A DNA stretch of 57,277 nucleotides. Source: an uncultured Verrucomicrobia subdivision 3 bacterium. GTDB lineage: Bacteria; Verrucomicrobiota; Verrucomicrobiae; Limisphaerales; UBA11358. The stretch spans positions 1 to 57,277 of the forward strand of contig CAINDH010000170.1 of NCBI GenBank assembly GCA_903847285.1, read 5' to 3'. Position 1 is the first letter of the stretch, and each line of letters begins with the position of its first letter. The position numbers and the translations under genes were made by a program. A model generated the notes under the pieces. The model had not been told where the DNA came from and did not search any database. It was given only the letters and a program-made list of their open reading frames with translations. This document shows, piece by piece, positions 8,516-17,297 of this stretch.

Positions 8516-10717
8516 TCAAGACTTCTTGGGTTTAATACTGATTTCGGTGTCGCCCTCGCCGCCCTTAACAGCTGCCGCCTTGGCTTCGGCTTCCTGTTCA
8601 CTGGCACTGCGGGAGTAATAGTAGTCGTGGTAGTAACCGCTATAATAGTAATAGCCTTCGTCCTGCGACATATTGATGTTGTTGAGAACGATGCCGACAA
8701 AGTTGCCACCGACTTTTTCAATCATCTGCTTGGCGCGGATGGTCATCGGCTGAGGATAGCGGCGGTATTGGATGACCTGCATGACGAGGTCAACTTCGCT
8801 CGCGAGAATCGAGGCATCACTTACGCCGAGAATCGGGGGTGAATCAAAGAAAATGAAGTCATAGCGCTGGCGCAGCTCGGCAATCATCTCCTTCATCTGG
8901 GCGGAACCAAGGATGCCCATGGAGCTATTCGGCAGCTTGCCGCTGGCCATGAAATCAAGGTTCGGCACATTCGTCGTTTGCACAATCTCCGCGATTGTAT
9001 TCTGCTTGAGCAGGTAGTTCGTGAGACCGAGGTTGTTGGCAACCTTGAACAATTTATGCAACGTGGGGCGGCGCAAATCTGAATCCACGATGAGCACGCG
9101 ATTGCCGGCTTGCGCGAATACAGTAGAGAGGTTGAGCGTGGTAGTGGATTTGCCTTCGCCTGCGCCAGCGCTAACCACAACGATGGTATTAAGTTTTTCG
9201 TCTTGTCGTGAGAACAGTAAATTAGTTCGCAAGACGCGGTAAGCTTCGGCGTGCTTGCTCTCGGAACCCTCTTCCAAGAGATAACCGATGTTTTGCGGTA
9301 TGACGCCGAGCACGGGCGCTTGAAAGGTGCGCTCAACATCATCAATTGTCTTCACGCTCGTGTCTAGATACTCGATGAAGAACGCCAAACCAACACCCAT
9401 GATCAAACCAAAAATTAGGCCGAGCACGATATTTACCGGCTTGTTAGGCTTGACCGGCGCTTTACCGGGTTCAGCGGCATCGGTGATTTGCACCATCGTG
9501 GTGGTTGGGATTCCCAAATCCACTTCGAGCGCCTTGATTTTCAGGTAAAGCATCTTGTGCACTTCCTGCATCTGGGTGAGCTTCACTTTTTCGTCATAGT
9601 AGGGCTGGAACCTGATGGCGTTGGCAAAGTCATTCGTCTTGGCCGTCTCGACTTGTTGTGTTAGCGAGTCCAGCGAAGCCTTGGTAGTGCTCAACTTGGT
9701 TTCCAAGCCTTTCATGAAACCGGATAACCGGTCGTTGATTTCCCCTTTCAACTGGTCAATCAAGGACTGGACGCGAACCACTTGCAAATTATTCGAGGGA
9801 TAGTCCACCAGCAGCCGGCTAACGCTCTGCTGTGCTTCGTGTAATTTATCAACCATGGCTGAGAGAGCGGCATCCGGAAAAACGGTCGGCAAAACATCGC
9901 ACAAGGTCAGCGGGTTGGTCGCGTAAATTGAACTCAAGGCAAGGTATTGAACCATCTGCTCGTCGTATATTTTTTTGCCATCCATCATCTGGACGTGGAT
10001 CTGATGCATCTGGTCTTGATCCATGGAGGGTGTTGGCGCTGTGCTGGAGGCGACATCAAGAATCCCCAGTTTTTGGCGCGTCAAATCTACATTTTCCTGA
10101 ACAATCTGGATGCGATTCGACTCTTCCAAATACTGATTCTGTAAAACTTTCAACCCTGTTTCAGTCAACGTCCGGATGGTTTGCACGCGATATTGTTTAT
10201 AGGACTCGGCGATGCTGTTGGCCAATACTGCTGCCTCATTTTTGTCCTCACCATATACGGTGACGGTAATCAGCTTAGTGTTGCGAACCGGTGCCAGCCC
10301 CATGCGCCCCTTGAGAATTTCCAATGTCTCCGTGGTCTTGAGCATTTCACCGTTGAAATATTTTTTGCCCCACACGTCATTCAAATTCAACGAGGCGATG
10401 ACGTTGCTCAATACCAGTTGGGATTTGATGAGTTCGAATGTGGTCTGAATGAAATACGGGTCGTAAATGGAATCAGATGCAGCGCGTTGACCAAAACCAG
10501 CAATAATACCACCGTCAGGTTCCACCTTGATGGTTACTGTGCTAGCGTAGGATTCCGGCAAGATGAATGTCACCGCGGTGGCAATGATGGCCGTAATCAA
10601 AAAGACCGTGATGATGATGGCCTTGCGAATGCGAATGACCCGCCAGTAATCCAGAAAGTGCAGACGCGCCTCGGGCGAGGCGTTGGTCATTGGCGCGGTC
10701 GGTTGAGCTTGTTCCAT
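8516..10717 (-). CDS. Polysaccharide co-polymerase/BY-type tyrosine autokinase (Wzc-like)
   Basis: A 733-residue inner-membrane protein. An N-terminal Wzz domain is flanked by membrane helices (KAIIITVFLITAIIATAVTFIL near residue 35 and VNIVLGLIFGLIMGVGLAFFI near 430), with a long periplasmic coiled part between. The C-terminal cytoplasmic BY-kinase domain has Walker A (SAGAGEGKSTTTLNL), Walker A' (VLIVDSDLRRP) and Walker B (FIFFDSPP). It ends with a Tyr cluster (YYYYSGYYHDYYY) that is the expected autophosphorylation site. Such proteins set polymer length and gate export through cycles of Tyr phosphorylation. A terminator hairpin sits directly upstream of the start. Confidence 0.95.
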   Translation of the reverse strand: MEQAQPTAPMTNASPEARLHFLDYWRVIRIRKAIIITVFLITAIIATAVTFILPESYASTVTIKVEPDGGIIAGFGQRAASDSIYDPYFIQTTFELIKSQLVLSNVIASLNLNDVWGKKYFNGEMLKTTETLEILKGRMGLAPVRNTKLITVTVYGEDKNEAAVLANSIAESYKQYRVQTIRTLTETGLKVLQNQYLEESNRIQIVQENVDLTRQKLGILDVASSTAPTPSMDQDQMHQIHVQMMDGKKIYDEQMVQYLALSSIYATNPLTLCDVLPTVFPDAALSAMVDKLHEAQQSVSRLLVDYPSNNLQVVRVQSLIDQLKGEINDRLSGFMKGLETKLSTTKASLDSLTQQVETAKTNDFANAIRFQPYYDEKVKLTQMQEVHKMLYLKIKALEVDLGIPTTTMVQITDAAEPGKAPVKPNKPVNIVLGLIFGLIMGVGLAFFIEYLDTSVKTIDDVERTFQAPVLGVIPQNIGYLLEEGSESKHAEAYRVLRTNLLFSRQDEKLNTIVVVSAGAGEGKSTTTLNLSTVFAQAGNRVLIVDSDLRRPTLHKLFKVANNLGLTNYLLKQNTIAEIVQTTNVPNLDFMASGKLPNSSMGILGSAQMKEMIAELRQRYDFIFFDSPPILGVSDASILASEVDLVMQVIQYRRYPQPMTIRAKQMIEKVGGNFVGIVLNNINMSQDEGYYYYSGYYHDYYYSRSASEQEAEAKAAAVKGGEGDTEISIKPKKS

Positions 10718-10722
10718 GGCTG

Positions 10723-10762
10723 AAAAAAAATAAAATGGGAGCCCGTTATTGACACGGCTCCC
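10723..10762 (-). terminator. Rho-independent terminator/attenuator between barrel and kinase genes
   Basis: Read on the minus strand, a 7-bp GGGAGCC/GGCTCCC stem with a 12-nt loop is followed by ATTTTATTTTTTTT. It lies after the barrel gene stop and its U-tract ends about 6 nt before the kinase ATG at 10717. The position suggests partial termination or attenuation inside the operon, because no separate promoter gap exists for the kinase gene. Confidence 0.85.
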
Positions 10763-10798
10763 GGCGTTGTGTTCAAATCATTTGGCTGGATACTGGCT

Positions 10799-12208
10799 TC
10801 AGTAATTCGCAGACAATCCCAAATAAACCCGGTTGCGAGTGTAGCCGCGACCATCAAGACCAGAAACCAAGTAGTCGAAATTGTAGCCTGCATCAGCAGA
10901 AAAATGGCGGGAAATCAGATAGTTTAGATTGAGCCCAACATTGTAGCCCGTGTCTGATTCAGAATTGGCGGCGCCACCTTCAAAGGTGGAATAATTAAAG
11001 CGACCAATGAGCGTGCCGGTCCACTTTTCGTCAAAGCGATGATTCAAGTCAGCATAAACAGATGTGCTGTGCTGATATTGAGTAATACTGCCATCCTTGC
11101 CAGGCCGCACCACGTCAGTTGAGTTCTCGCCCTGACTGACACCAAGTTGGAGATATGATCCAGGGATATAGGTGTAACTGATGGAGGCGTTGGCAGACGG
11201 CGACACGGATGTGGAATGGGTGATGGGATCGTTGTAGCTGTCGTTGTAAGAGGCCCCAACGGATAAAGCCAAATTGATGTTAGCCGTCAATTGGTGGTTC
11301 AAACTAACGTGAGCATTGTGAGAACGACTGTCGCGGGAATTACTGTAGTAAATCAGCGAGCGAAAAGCAGGAGCAGCATCAACGTAGTTAAATACGGCAA
11401 TCGGCTCATTTCCGAGGTAATTTACCCAACTGAAAGTATATCCCACAGAAATCTTAGTCTCGGGACTAAACGTCCAACCCAAATCCAATCCCACATTCTG
11501 CTCCATCCGATCCAAAGAGCCAGAAAGACTAGGACCACCGGCGATGCCGCGGAAGTTTCCATCATTAAAACCAGGCGTGCTCGTGGCAAAACCAAAGCCA
11601 TCCGCGACGAATATGCTTCCAGGAGCTGAACTTACAGGGTTCCCGTTTTGCTGATTATCGTAGTCGTAATAATTATTCGCGTAGCTTAAAGAGGTGCTGA
11701 ACTCACGCGTCCACTGCGTGTCCAAGGAAATATTCCCCGTATTGGCCAAGTTGTTGCCGTTAATGCGGTAATTAACCGCCGGGGTGCTCGGACCAGCGGC
11801 ATTTTGAAATAGCTCGGGCTCCTGACCGATGGCAAAATGATCCGTTACTTTAATCTTCCAATTCTGATTGATGGCATGATCCAGCCAGAATTCTAGCTGA
11901 TGCGCCTGATCAAACGGATCCAGATGTAATGAGTCGCGGTCATTATAATAATAAAGCGTGTAGTAGTAGCGGAAGCCCAAGCTTGTCTGCCGGAGCGGAA
12001 TGTTGACGGAAACGGACGGCGATACTTCCGCACCCCAAGTGCCCTTACTCGTATGCGCAATATTATAATTATCGTCGTAAAACCCGCGCAGCGTGCCAGA
12101 CACATTCCACGCCTTCGGCGAAACAATATCCAAACCTTGGGCGGAAACAGACTGCAACCCAGCGGCACTAATAGCCACCAGCCCTGTGGACACAAAAAAA
12201 TTCTTCAT
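10799..12208 (-). CDS. Outer-membrane beta-barrel protein of the polysaccharide export system
   Basis: A 469-residue protein with a signal peptide ending in SVSAQ. It is rich in alternating aromatic/polar strands with GY/NY motifs throughout (for example LGFRYYYTLYYYND, VGYTFSWVNYLG). It ends in YLGLSANY, and such an aromatic C-terminal strand is typical of BAM substrates. The length and strand content fit the family of roughly 18-stranded barrels that partner short OPX proteins (EpsX, VpsM). Its position at the head of an operon with kinase and short OPX genes supports this. The exact strand count was not determined. It is probably the outer-membrane exit pore for the exopolysaccharide. Confidence 0.85.
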   Translation of the reverse strand: MKNFFVSTGLVAISAAGLQSVSAQGLDIVSPKAWNVSGTLRGFYDDNYNIAHTSKGTWGAEVSPSVSVNIPLRQTSLGFRYYYTLYYYNDRDSLHLDPFDQAHQLEFWLDHAINQNWKIKVTDHFAIGQEPELFQNAAGPSTPAVNYRINGNNLANTGNISLDTQWTREFSTSLSYANNYYDYDNQQNGNPVSSAPGSIFVADGFGFATSTPGFNDGNFRGIAGGPSLSGSLDRMEQNVGLDLGWTFSPETKISVGYTFSWVNYLGNEPIAVFNYVDAAPAFRSLIYYSNSRDSRSHNAHVSLNHQLTANINLALSVGASYNDSYNDPITHSTSVSPSANASISYTYIPGSYLQLGVSQGENSTDVVRPGKDGSITQYQHSTSVYADLNHRFDEKWTGTLIGRFNYSTFEGGAANSESDTGYNVGLNLNYLISRHFSADAGYNFDYLVSGLDGRGYTRNRVYLGLSANY

Positions 12209-12288
12209 AATACGTCTAATTTTCCGAGGTTCGATTTAAGCACTCTTTCTAGGTTGAAAAACAGCACTGGCAACCGATGACAATGGCA

Positions 12289-12317
12289 AGGCTATCGCCT
12301 GCCAAGCCCTGCGTCAA
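12289..12317 (-). promoter_or_regulatory. Candidate sigma70-type promoter of the export operon
   Basis: On the minus strand TTGACG and TAGCCT are separated by 17 nt, about 80 nt before the barrel ATG at 12208. The -10 half overlaps an imperfect inverted repeat (TTGGCAGGC-GATA-GCCTTGCCA), which could be an operator. The -10 hexamer is a weak match, so this is tentative. Confidence 0.33.
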
Positions 12318-12393
12318 AATTATTTTTCCCAATTTATTCACATTAAAACAGGTAGGTGAACACCTGATTGACAGCTATGTGCTGCATGCCCGA

Positions 12394-14142
12394 TTACCGC
12401 TCCGACACCCGCCGCAATTTTTCCCTCAACGCTTTCAAATTTAGAGTGTTGATGACATCTTTTTGTTCCAACCAACCTTTTCTCGCCATGCCCGCACCCA
12501 ACCGCAAGAATCCGGCGTGCGCGTTCCGATGCGCGTCCGGATTGATGACACACTTCACCCCCTTACTTTTAGCGTAAAACCAATGCCGCCAGTCCAAATC
12601 AAACCGCCAGGGGTTGCAGTTCAGCTCAATCCACGTCCCCGTCGCCGCACAAGCATCAATCACAGCATGGATGTTTAGCGGATAAGGCTCGCGCTCCAGG
12701 AGCAACCGCCCCGTCAGATGGCCGAGGATGTGGACATGCGGATTCTCCGCCGCTCGAATCAGCCGCTTCGTGTTCTCCGCCTCGTTACTGCCCGCGACGT
12801 GCAGGCTGGCGACCACCACGTCCAACTCCGCCAAAACGTCGTCGGGGAAGTCCAGCCCGTCCTTGAGAATGTCCACTTCGCTCCCGGTCAATAGCCGAAA
12901 ATCACTCCCGCGCGCCGCGATTTTCTCGTTTAGTTGTTTAATTTCCGCAATCTGCTCACGCAATCGGTTAGCATCTAGCCCGTTCGCCTGAAATGATGCC
13001 TTCGAGTGATCCGTGATCGCCCAATACTCCAGACCAAGCTCTTCCATGTGCGCCGCGATTTCTTCCAGCGTGTTCTTGCCATCGCTCCACGTCGAGTGAT
13101 TGTGCAATGCGCCCTTAAGCTGCGTCCACTCAATGAGCTTCGGCAGCCCATTCTTCTCCGCCGCTGAAAACTCCCCATGATCCTCGCGCAGCTCGGGCGG
13201 CACAAAAACTAAGTCCAACTTAGCAAAAATCTCCGCCTCATCCGCGCACTTCACCAGCAACTTCGCGTCACGCGTTTCCTCGGTGGACTTGAACAAGCCA
13301 TATTCATTCAGCCGCAAGCCGCGCTGAATCGCCCGCTGCCGCATCACGATGTTGTGCTCCTTGCTGCCCGTGAAATACGTCAGCGCGAATGGAAACTCCG
13401 CATCACTCACCACGCGCAAATCGCACTGGATGCCACCCTCCAGAATCACACTCGCCTTCGTCTCGCCCTTCGCCAGCACTTTCACGATGCCCGGCTGATC
13501 TACAAAAAATTCAATCACCTCCGCCGGTTTTTTTGACGATGCCAGCAGGTCAATGTCCCCGATGATTTCCTTGAACCGCCGCAAGCTCCCCGCCGTGCCG
13601 CAACGGATCACCGCCGGATGTTCGCGCAGCGTCTCCAGCAACGGCTCCGCCACAGCCAACGCATCGCCGAGCCGATGCTTGCTGGCGTAAGTTCGCTTCA
13701 GCGCGATACCCTCCAAAATATTCGCCTGCGTTTTTTCGCCAAAGCCATCCAACTCTGCGACTTTTCCCGCCTTGCACGCGGCTTCCAGTTTTTCAATCGA
13801 ATCAACGCCCAGCTTCTTCTGCATCGCCTGAATCTTTTTGGGGCCGAGGCCGGAGATTTCCAGCATCTCAATCAATCCCGGCGGAATCGAAGCCTTCAAC
13901 TCGTTGTAGTATTTTAATTTCCCCGTCTCGACCAACTCCGTGATTTTTTGTTCCAACGCCTCGCCGATGCCCTTGATTTCGCCCAACCGTTTTTCCGCGA
14001 CCAGTTTTTCCAGCGACTCGGTCAATCCTTGAATCGTCCGCGCGCCGTTGCCGTAAGCCCGCGTCTTGAAGGGGTTCTCGCCCTTCAATTCCAAGAGCGT
14101 TCCAATCTCCACCAAAATCTCGGCCACTTTGTCTTTGTCCAT
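12394..14142 (-). CDS. polX: Family X DNA polymerase/3'-5' exonuclease PolX
   Basis: A cytosolic repair polymerase for short-gap base-excision repair. It has an N-terminal helix-hairpin-helix 8-kDa-like region (MLEISGLGPKKIQAMQKKLG) and a nucleotidyltransferase core with metal Asp residues in EIIGDIDLLAS and QCDLRVV. A C-terminal PHP exonuclease domain follows with HNHSTWSDG, ITDHSKASF, LTGSEVDIL, HILGHLTGRLL and INPDAH. The length of about 582 residues is normal. I chose ATG at 14142 (MDKDKVAEILVEIG), which matches typical PolX N-termini. A GTG at 14178 would add 12 residues. It converges with nothing and precedes the export operon on the same strand. Confidence 0.95.
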   Translation of the reverse strand: MDKDKVAEILVEIGTLLELKGENPFKTRAYGNGARTIQGLTESLEKLVAEKRLGEIKGIGEALEQKITELVETGKLKYYNELKASIPPGLIEMLEISGLGPKKIQAMQKKLGVDSIEKLEAACKAGKVAELDGFGEKTQANILEGIALKRTYASKHRLGDALAVAEPLLETLREHPAVIRCGTAGSLRRFKEIIGDIDLLASSKKPAEVIEFFVDQPGIVKVLAKGETKASVILEGGIQCDLRVVSDAEFPFALTYFTGSKEHNIVMRQRAIQRGLRLNEYGLFKSTEETRDAKLLVKCADEAEIFAKLDLVFVPPELREDHGEFSAAEKNGLPKLIEWTQLKGALHNHSTWSDGKNTLEEIAAHMEELGLEYWAITDHSKASFQANGLDANRLREQIAEIKQLNEKIAARGSDFRLLTGSEVDILKDGLDFPDDVLAELDVVVASLHVAGSNEAENTKRLIRAAENPHVHILGHLTGRLLLEREPYPLNIHAVIDACAATGTWIELNCNPWRFDLDWRHWFYAKSKGVKCVINPDAHRNAHAGFLRLGAGMARKGWLEQKDVINTLNLKALREKLRRVSER

Positions 14143-14156
14143 GTCGGAGATTTTAC

Positions 14157-14242
14157 CCGCAGATGGCAAAGATTTCACTTATTAAAAAATTGCGGTCGGC
14201 GGCGAAATCTGCGGACAACCTCACGCTTTTGCATTAATTTTT
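14157..14242. repeat. Two degenerate repeat words in the polX/GNAT intergenic region
   Basis: CCCGCAGATGGCAAAGATTT at 14157-14176 and CACGCTTTTGCATTAATTTT at 14222-14241 resemble the CGCAAAG-type repeats seen elsewhere in the window. The second shares the run TTTGCATTAATTT with the repeat before thiD. It ends a few bases before the GTG start of the acetyltransferase gene. Confidence 0.4.
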
Positions 14243-14246
14243 TGCC

Positions 14247-14720
14247 GTGAACAACTTGGACATCCGCCCGCTGCGCGGCGAAAAAGAAGCAAGCGCCTGT
14301 GCCGTCCGCATCGCCGCCATGGAACCGTGGAAGTCCCTGAATTTTTCCGCCGGACAAATATTCCAGCGGCTGACCCATCCCCAGCGCGAAGTCTTCGTCG
14401 CCGAACTGGAAAAGGAAATTGCCGGCGCACTCATCCTGCACCTTGACGGCGCGCTGAATGGCTACATCCAGACCATCGCGGTGTTTCCTGAATTTCAATG
14501 CCGCGGCCTCGGCAAGCAGCTCATGACTTTCGCCGAGGAAAAAATTTTTCATCAAAGCCCAAATGTTTTTCTGTGCGTGGCCCGCTTCAACGAACACGCT
14601 CAAAAATTTTATGCTCAACTCGGCTACCAAAAAATCGGCGAGCTGGAAAATTTTTTGCAATCCGGCGTCACGGAAATCCTGATGCGGAAGACGCGCGGCC
14701 CGCTGCTCACGTTCCCGTGA
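14247..14720 (+). CDS. GNAT-family N-acetyltransferase
   Basis: A 157-residue acetyl-CoA-dependent acetyltransferase. The GNAT core is visible: the beta4/alpha3 acetyl-CoA pyrophosphate loop in IQTIAVFPEFQCRGLGKQLM (Q/RxxGxG/A type), then VARFNEHAQKFYAQLGYQKIGE, the usual motif B. It resembles RimI-like and other small-molecule GNATs, but the substrate cannot be assigned. The start is GTG at 14247, because the fold begins at once (NNLDIRPLRGEKEA) and no ATG is available upstream. It is followed after 100 bp by thiD on the same strand, with a repeat between. Confidence 0.85.
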   Translation: MNNLDIRPLRGEKEASACAVRIAAMEPWKSLNFSAGQIFQRLTHPQREVFVAELEKEIAGALILHLDGALNGYIQTIAVFPEFQCRGLGKQLMTFAEEKIFHQSPNVFLCVARFNEHAQKFYAQLGYQKIGELENFLQSGVTEILMRKTRGPLLTFP

Positions 14721-14770
14721 ATCGAAGAGCAGACAGCTTGTCCGCGCTCCGCAGCGCTTGGACTAAAAAA

Positions 14771-14805
14771 CTTTGCGCCTTTGCCCCTCTGCGTCTTTGC
14801 ATTAA
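14771..14805. repeat. CTTTGCGCCTTTG-type repeat just before thiD
   Basis: A run of near-repeats of the word CTTTGCG (CTTTGCGCCTTTGCCCCTCT, then GCGTCTTTGCATTAA) ends 15 bases before the thiD ATG. The same style of element precedes coaD (56237-56266) and the acetyltransferase gene. No protein or RNA gene is evident. Confidence 0.55.
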
Positions 14806-14820
14806 TTTCCCCGACTGAAA

Positions 14821-15720
14821 ATGAATGCACGAAAAACTTTCCCCATCGCCCTGACCATCGCCGGTTCCGACAGCGGCGGCGGCGCGGGCATCCAAGCGGA
14901 TTTGAAGACCTTTGCCGCGCTCGGTGTCCACGGCACGAGTGCCATCGCCTGCCTCACCGCGCAAAATCCCCGCCGCGTCCTTGGCGTGGAAGCCTGTTCG
15001 CCCAAAATGCTGCGACAGCAACTTGAGGCTGTTTTTTCCGAACTAACACCAGCGGCGGTGAAGACTGGCATGTTGTTCACGGCGGTGAATATTTCCGCCG
15101 TCGCACAGTTTTTCTCAAATCCAAAATCCAAATTTCAAAATACAAAACTGATTGTTGACCCGGTGATGGTCTCCACCAGCGGCGCGCGGCTGCTAAAACC
15201 TTCCGCCGAAAAAAACCTGCGCGAAAAACTCCTGCCGCTCGCCACGCTCGTCACGCCGAACCTGGACGAGGCGGAAATTTTGGTGGGCCGGAACATTTCC
15301 TCGCCGGAACAGATGCGCGCAGCGGCGCGCAAAATCCATGCCGATTTCGGCTGCGCGGTATTGCTCAAAGGGGGCCACTTGAAGGCCTGCCGCGAGGCAA
15401 TCGATGTTTTTTTTGACGGCGAAACGGAATTGCTTTTAACCGCGCCGTTCGTGCGCGGCGTTTCCACGCACGGCACCGGCTGCACCTATTCCGCCGCGAT
15501 CTGCGCCGCGCTTGCGCTTGGCCACAGCTTGCCACACGCAGTGGAGGTTGGAAAAAATTTCATCACGGAAGCGATTGGGAACAGCTACAAGATTGGGAAA
15601 TTTTTTGCATTGGGGACGGCGGGGCACCTTTCCTCCAATACTAAAGGTTCGGCTTCCGCAGGCGGAAAAAATGCGCGCCATTCGTCGTGCTCAACGGGAT
15701 GTTGTTCAGGCCATTCGTGA
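14821..15720 (+). CDS. thiD: Hydroxymethylpyrimidine/phosphomethylpyrimidine kinase
   Basis: Phosphorylates HMP and then HMP-P to HMP-PP for thiamine synthesis. Ribokinase-fold motifs are clear: [20 protein letters not shown] at the N-terminus, [24 protein letters not shown] and the catalytic anion-hole motif [15 protein letters not shown]. The family core ends near residue 270 (about 15630). The frame then runs a further 30 residues of Ser/Gly/Cys-rich sequence, overlapping the convergent peptidase gene by 80 bp. That tail is probably not functional and may reflect loss of the original stop. No other thi genes are in the window. Confidence 0.95.
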   Translation: MNARKTFPIALTIAGSDSGGGAGIQADLKTFAALGVHGTSAIACLTAQNPRRVLGVEACSPKMLRQQLEAVFSELTPAAVKTGMLFTAVNISAVAQFFSNPKSKFQNTKLIVDPVMVSTSGARLLKPSAEKNLREKLLPLATLVTPNLDEAEILVGRNISSPEQMRAAARKIHADFGCAVLLKGGHLKACREAIDVFFDGETELLLTAPFVRGVSTHGTGCTYSAAICAALALGHSLPHAVEVGKNFITEAIGNSYKIGKFFALGTAGHLSSNTKGSASAGGKNARHSSCSTGCCSGHS

Positions 15721-17248
15721 CTGCAGGAATGGAAAACCCGTTCGCGCTCCACGCGCCGGAAATCAGATTAGTCCGCGCCTCCACCAAAAATCCGGCTGGA
15801 TACACCGGCCAGTTCAAGGCGGGAGTTGCGCCACTGGAAACGGCCAGCACTGGCGGCGGCAAAAATTCCCACGCCAGCGCATATGGCTCTACGGTGCTGA
15901 CGAGGCCCGCGCCGCCGGCTTTCCACACCTGCAAATCGTAACGGCCTTGCACGAGATTCGTCAGGCAGATGTGCTCCACGTTGTCCACCGCGCTGGTGCT
16001 GCACGTCACGAGGTTGCTGTTCGCAGAGTTGTAAAGATAGAGCGCGAGGTTGTTGATATTGGACTGATTTAACTGCCGGTTCCAAACGAGCGTTGCCGTA
16101 GCAATGAATTTCACCGAAGCGACGCTATTCGACACGTTGAAATAATAATGCTGCACCGCGTCGAGCGCCGGAACGTCACTACTAGTGTTCGTGTGAAAAT
16201 CCCAGCCGCTTAAAACGGCCACCGTGCCAGTGTCACCCGTTGGCGGATGCGCGGCGCCAGTAGCGACAAGGTTGGAAACGATACTGCCGTGCCGCCCGCC
16301 GATGAGTTGTTCATAGGAATTAAAAATATTCAAAAAGCCCGCACCATAGCGCGCGTCGAGCGGCGCGGCCGCACTGTTAGTCCAACCCACCGGTTTCACT
16401 GCGCCGTTGAGGAGCAGCGCCTTGATAGTTCTCATGTCCTCGGCGGCGTTGGTGCTGCTGCCGCCGTCGCCACGCAAACCCGCCTGCATCAGCAATGCCG
16501 CCGCACCGGAAACCTGCGGCGTGGAAAAACTCGTGGCGCCACTGATGGCGGTGATGTCCGGCTTGCAACGGCCATTGTCAATCGTCGGGCCGACGCTAGA
16601 GCCCGCCCCCGGCGAATACGCCGCCACACCGATGCAATTATAGGCGGTTCCCGGCGCGTGAACGTTGCCACCGTTGTCCACGGCAGAGACGAAGAGCGTG
16701 TTATTACTCACAGAATAATCGTCATATTGCGAATCTGCCAGTTGTTGATCCGCCACCGTCAGGGTGCCAAAAGTATAGCTTTGATTTGCCACTGGATCAT
16801 TGATGCTCGGTCCGGCCACGGAGATAAAGCTGTCGTAAAAATGATTTGCCTCAATGTTATCCAGATGCGCGATGTTCGTGGCCACGCCGTCATTCATGGG
16901 ACTGCAAATAATGGTCGCCGTGCCGTTCGCGTGACTGGAAAAACCGCCGATGCTGTTGGGGTAATTCGTGGCCGAGCCCAGCGCGGACATGAAAGTGAAC
17001 CGGTTCGTCGGCAGGCCAACGAGATTGGGATCAGGCTGGAAAAAATAATTCGTCGCGTCCAACGGCGCCTCGATCAAGGCCACGCGAATGCCATCGCCGT
17101 TCAGATTGGTCGCGACCGCACGCAGCAATTTTGCGCCGATAGCATCAAGATACGGCTGCGCTGCGGCATTCGACGCGCACAAAAAAGCAACGCTCACGCT
17201 CCAGAACAAGAATTGCCGCGATAATATTTTCACAGGCTGGTTGGTCAC
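15641..17248 (-). CDS. Secreted S8 (subtilisin-like) serine peptidase, possibly with altered triad
   Basis: A 535-residue protein with a signal peptide (FWSVSVAFLCASNAAAQ) and a subtilase domain over about residues 40-320. The catalytic Ser is in SGATSFSTPQVSGAAALLM, and the His is probably in FSSHANGTATII, with two residues inserted relative to HGTHVAG. At the place of the usual VIDTG Asp it reads VALIEAPLD, so the triad Asp appears to be Glu or displaced. The middle is a beta-rich domain of the P/pre-peptidase type (VPALDAVQHYYFNVSN...). The C-terminus carries the W...FFRL module shared with two other secreted proteins here. It may be a low-activity peptidase or a structural protein. Confidence 0.8.
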   Translation of the reverse strand: MTNQPVKILSRQFLFWSVSVAFLCASNAAAQPYLDAIGAKLLRAVATNLNGDGIRVALIEAPLDATNYFFQPDPNLVGLPTNRFTFMSALGSATNYPNSIGGFSSHANGTATIICSPMNDGVATNIAHLDNIEANHFYDSFISVAGPSINDPVANQSYTFGTLTVADQQLADSQYDDYSVSNNTLFVSAVDNGGNVHAPGTAYNCIGVAAYSPGAGSSVGPTIDNGRCKPDITAISGATSFSTPQVSGAAALLMQAGLRGDGGSSTNAAEDMRTIKALLLNGAVKPVGWTNSAAAPLDARYGAGFLNIFNSYEQLIGGRHGSIVSNLVATGAAHPPTGDTGTVAVLSGWDFHTNTSSDVPALDAVQHYYFNVSNSVASVKFIATATLVWNRQLNQSNINNLALYLYNSANSNLVTCSTSAVDNVEHICLTNLVQGRYDLQVWKAGGAGLVSTVEPYALAWEFLPPPVLAVSSGATPALNWPVYPAGFLVEARTNLISGAWSANGFSIPAVTNGLNNIPLSTTNGAHFFRLRKPNL

Positions 17249-17297
17249 ACTTTAACTCATCCGCCAAAGAAATCCAACGCGGCGCGGGGTGAGTATT

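Noticed and set aside
12281..12310. Sigma54-type promoter (TTGGCA...TTGCC) before the barrel gene
   Set aside because: The spacing between the GG and GC elements is 4 nt too long for a -24/-12 promoter.
12209..12393. Possible tRNA-like sequence near GGTTCGATTTAAGC
   Set aside because: Only the T-loop-like word is present; no acceptor stem, D-arm or anticodon arm can be folded.
16247..17224. Open frame of 325 codons antisense to the S8 peptidase gene
   Set aside because: The translation is Arg/His-rich without domains, while the opposite frame has a signal peptide and subtilase motifs.
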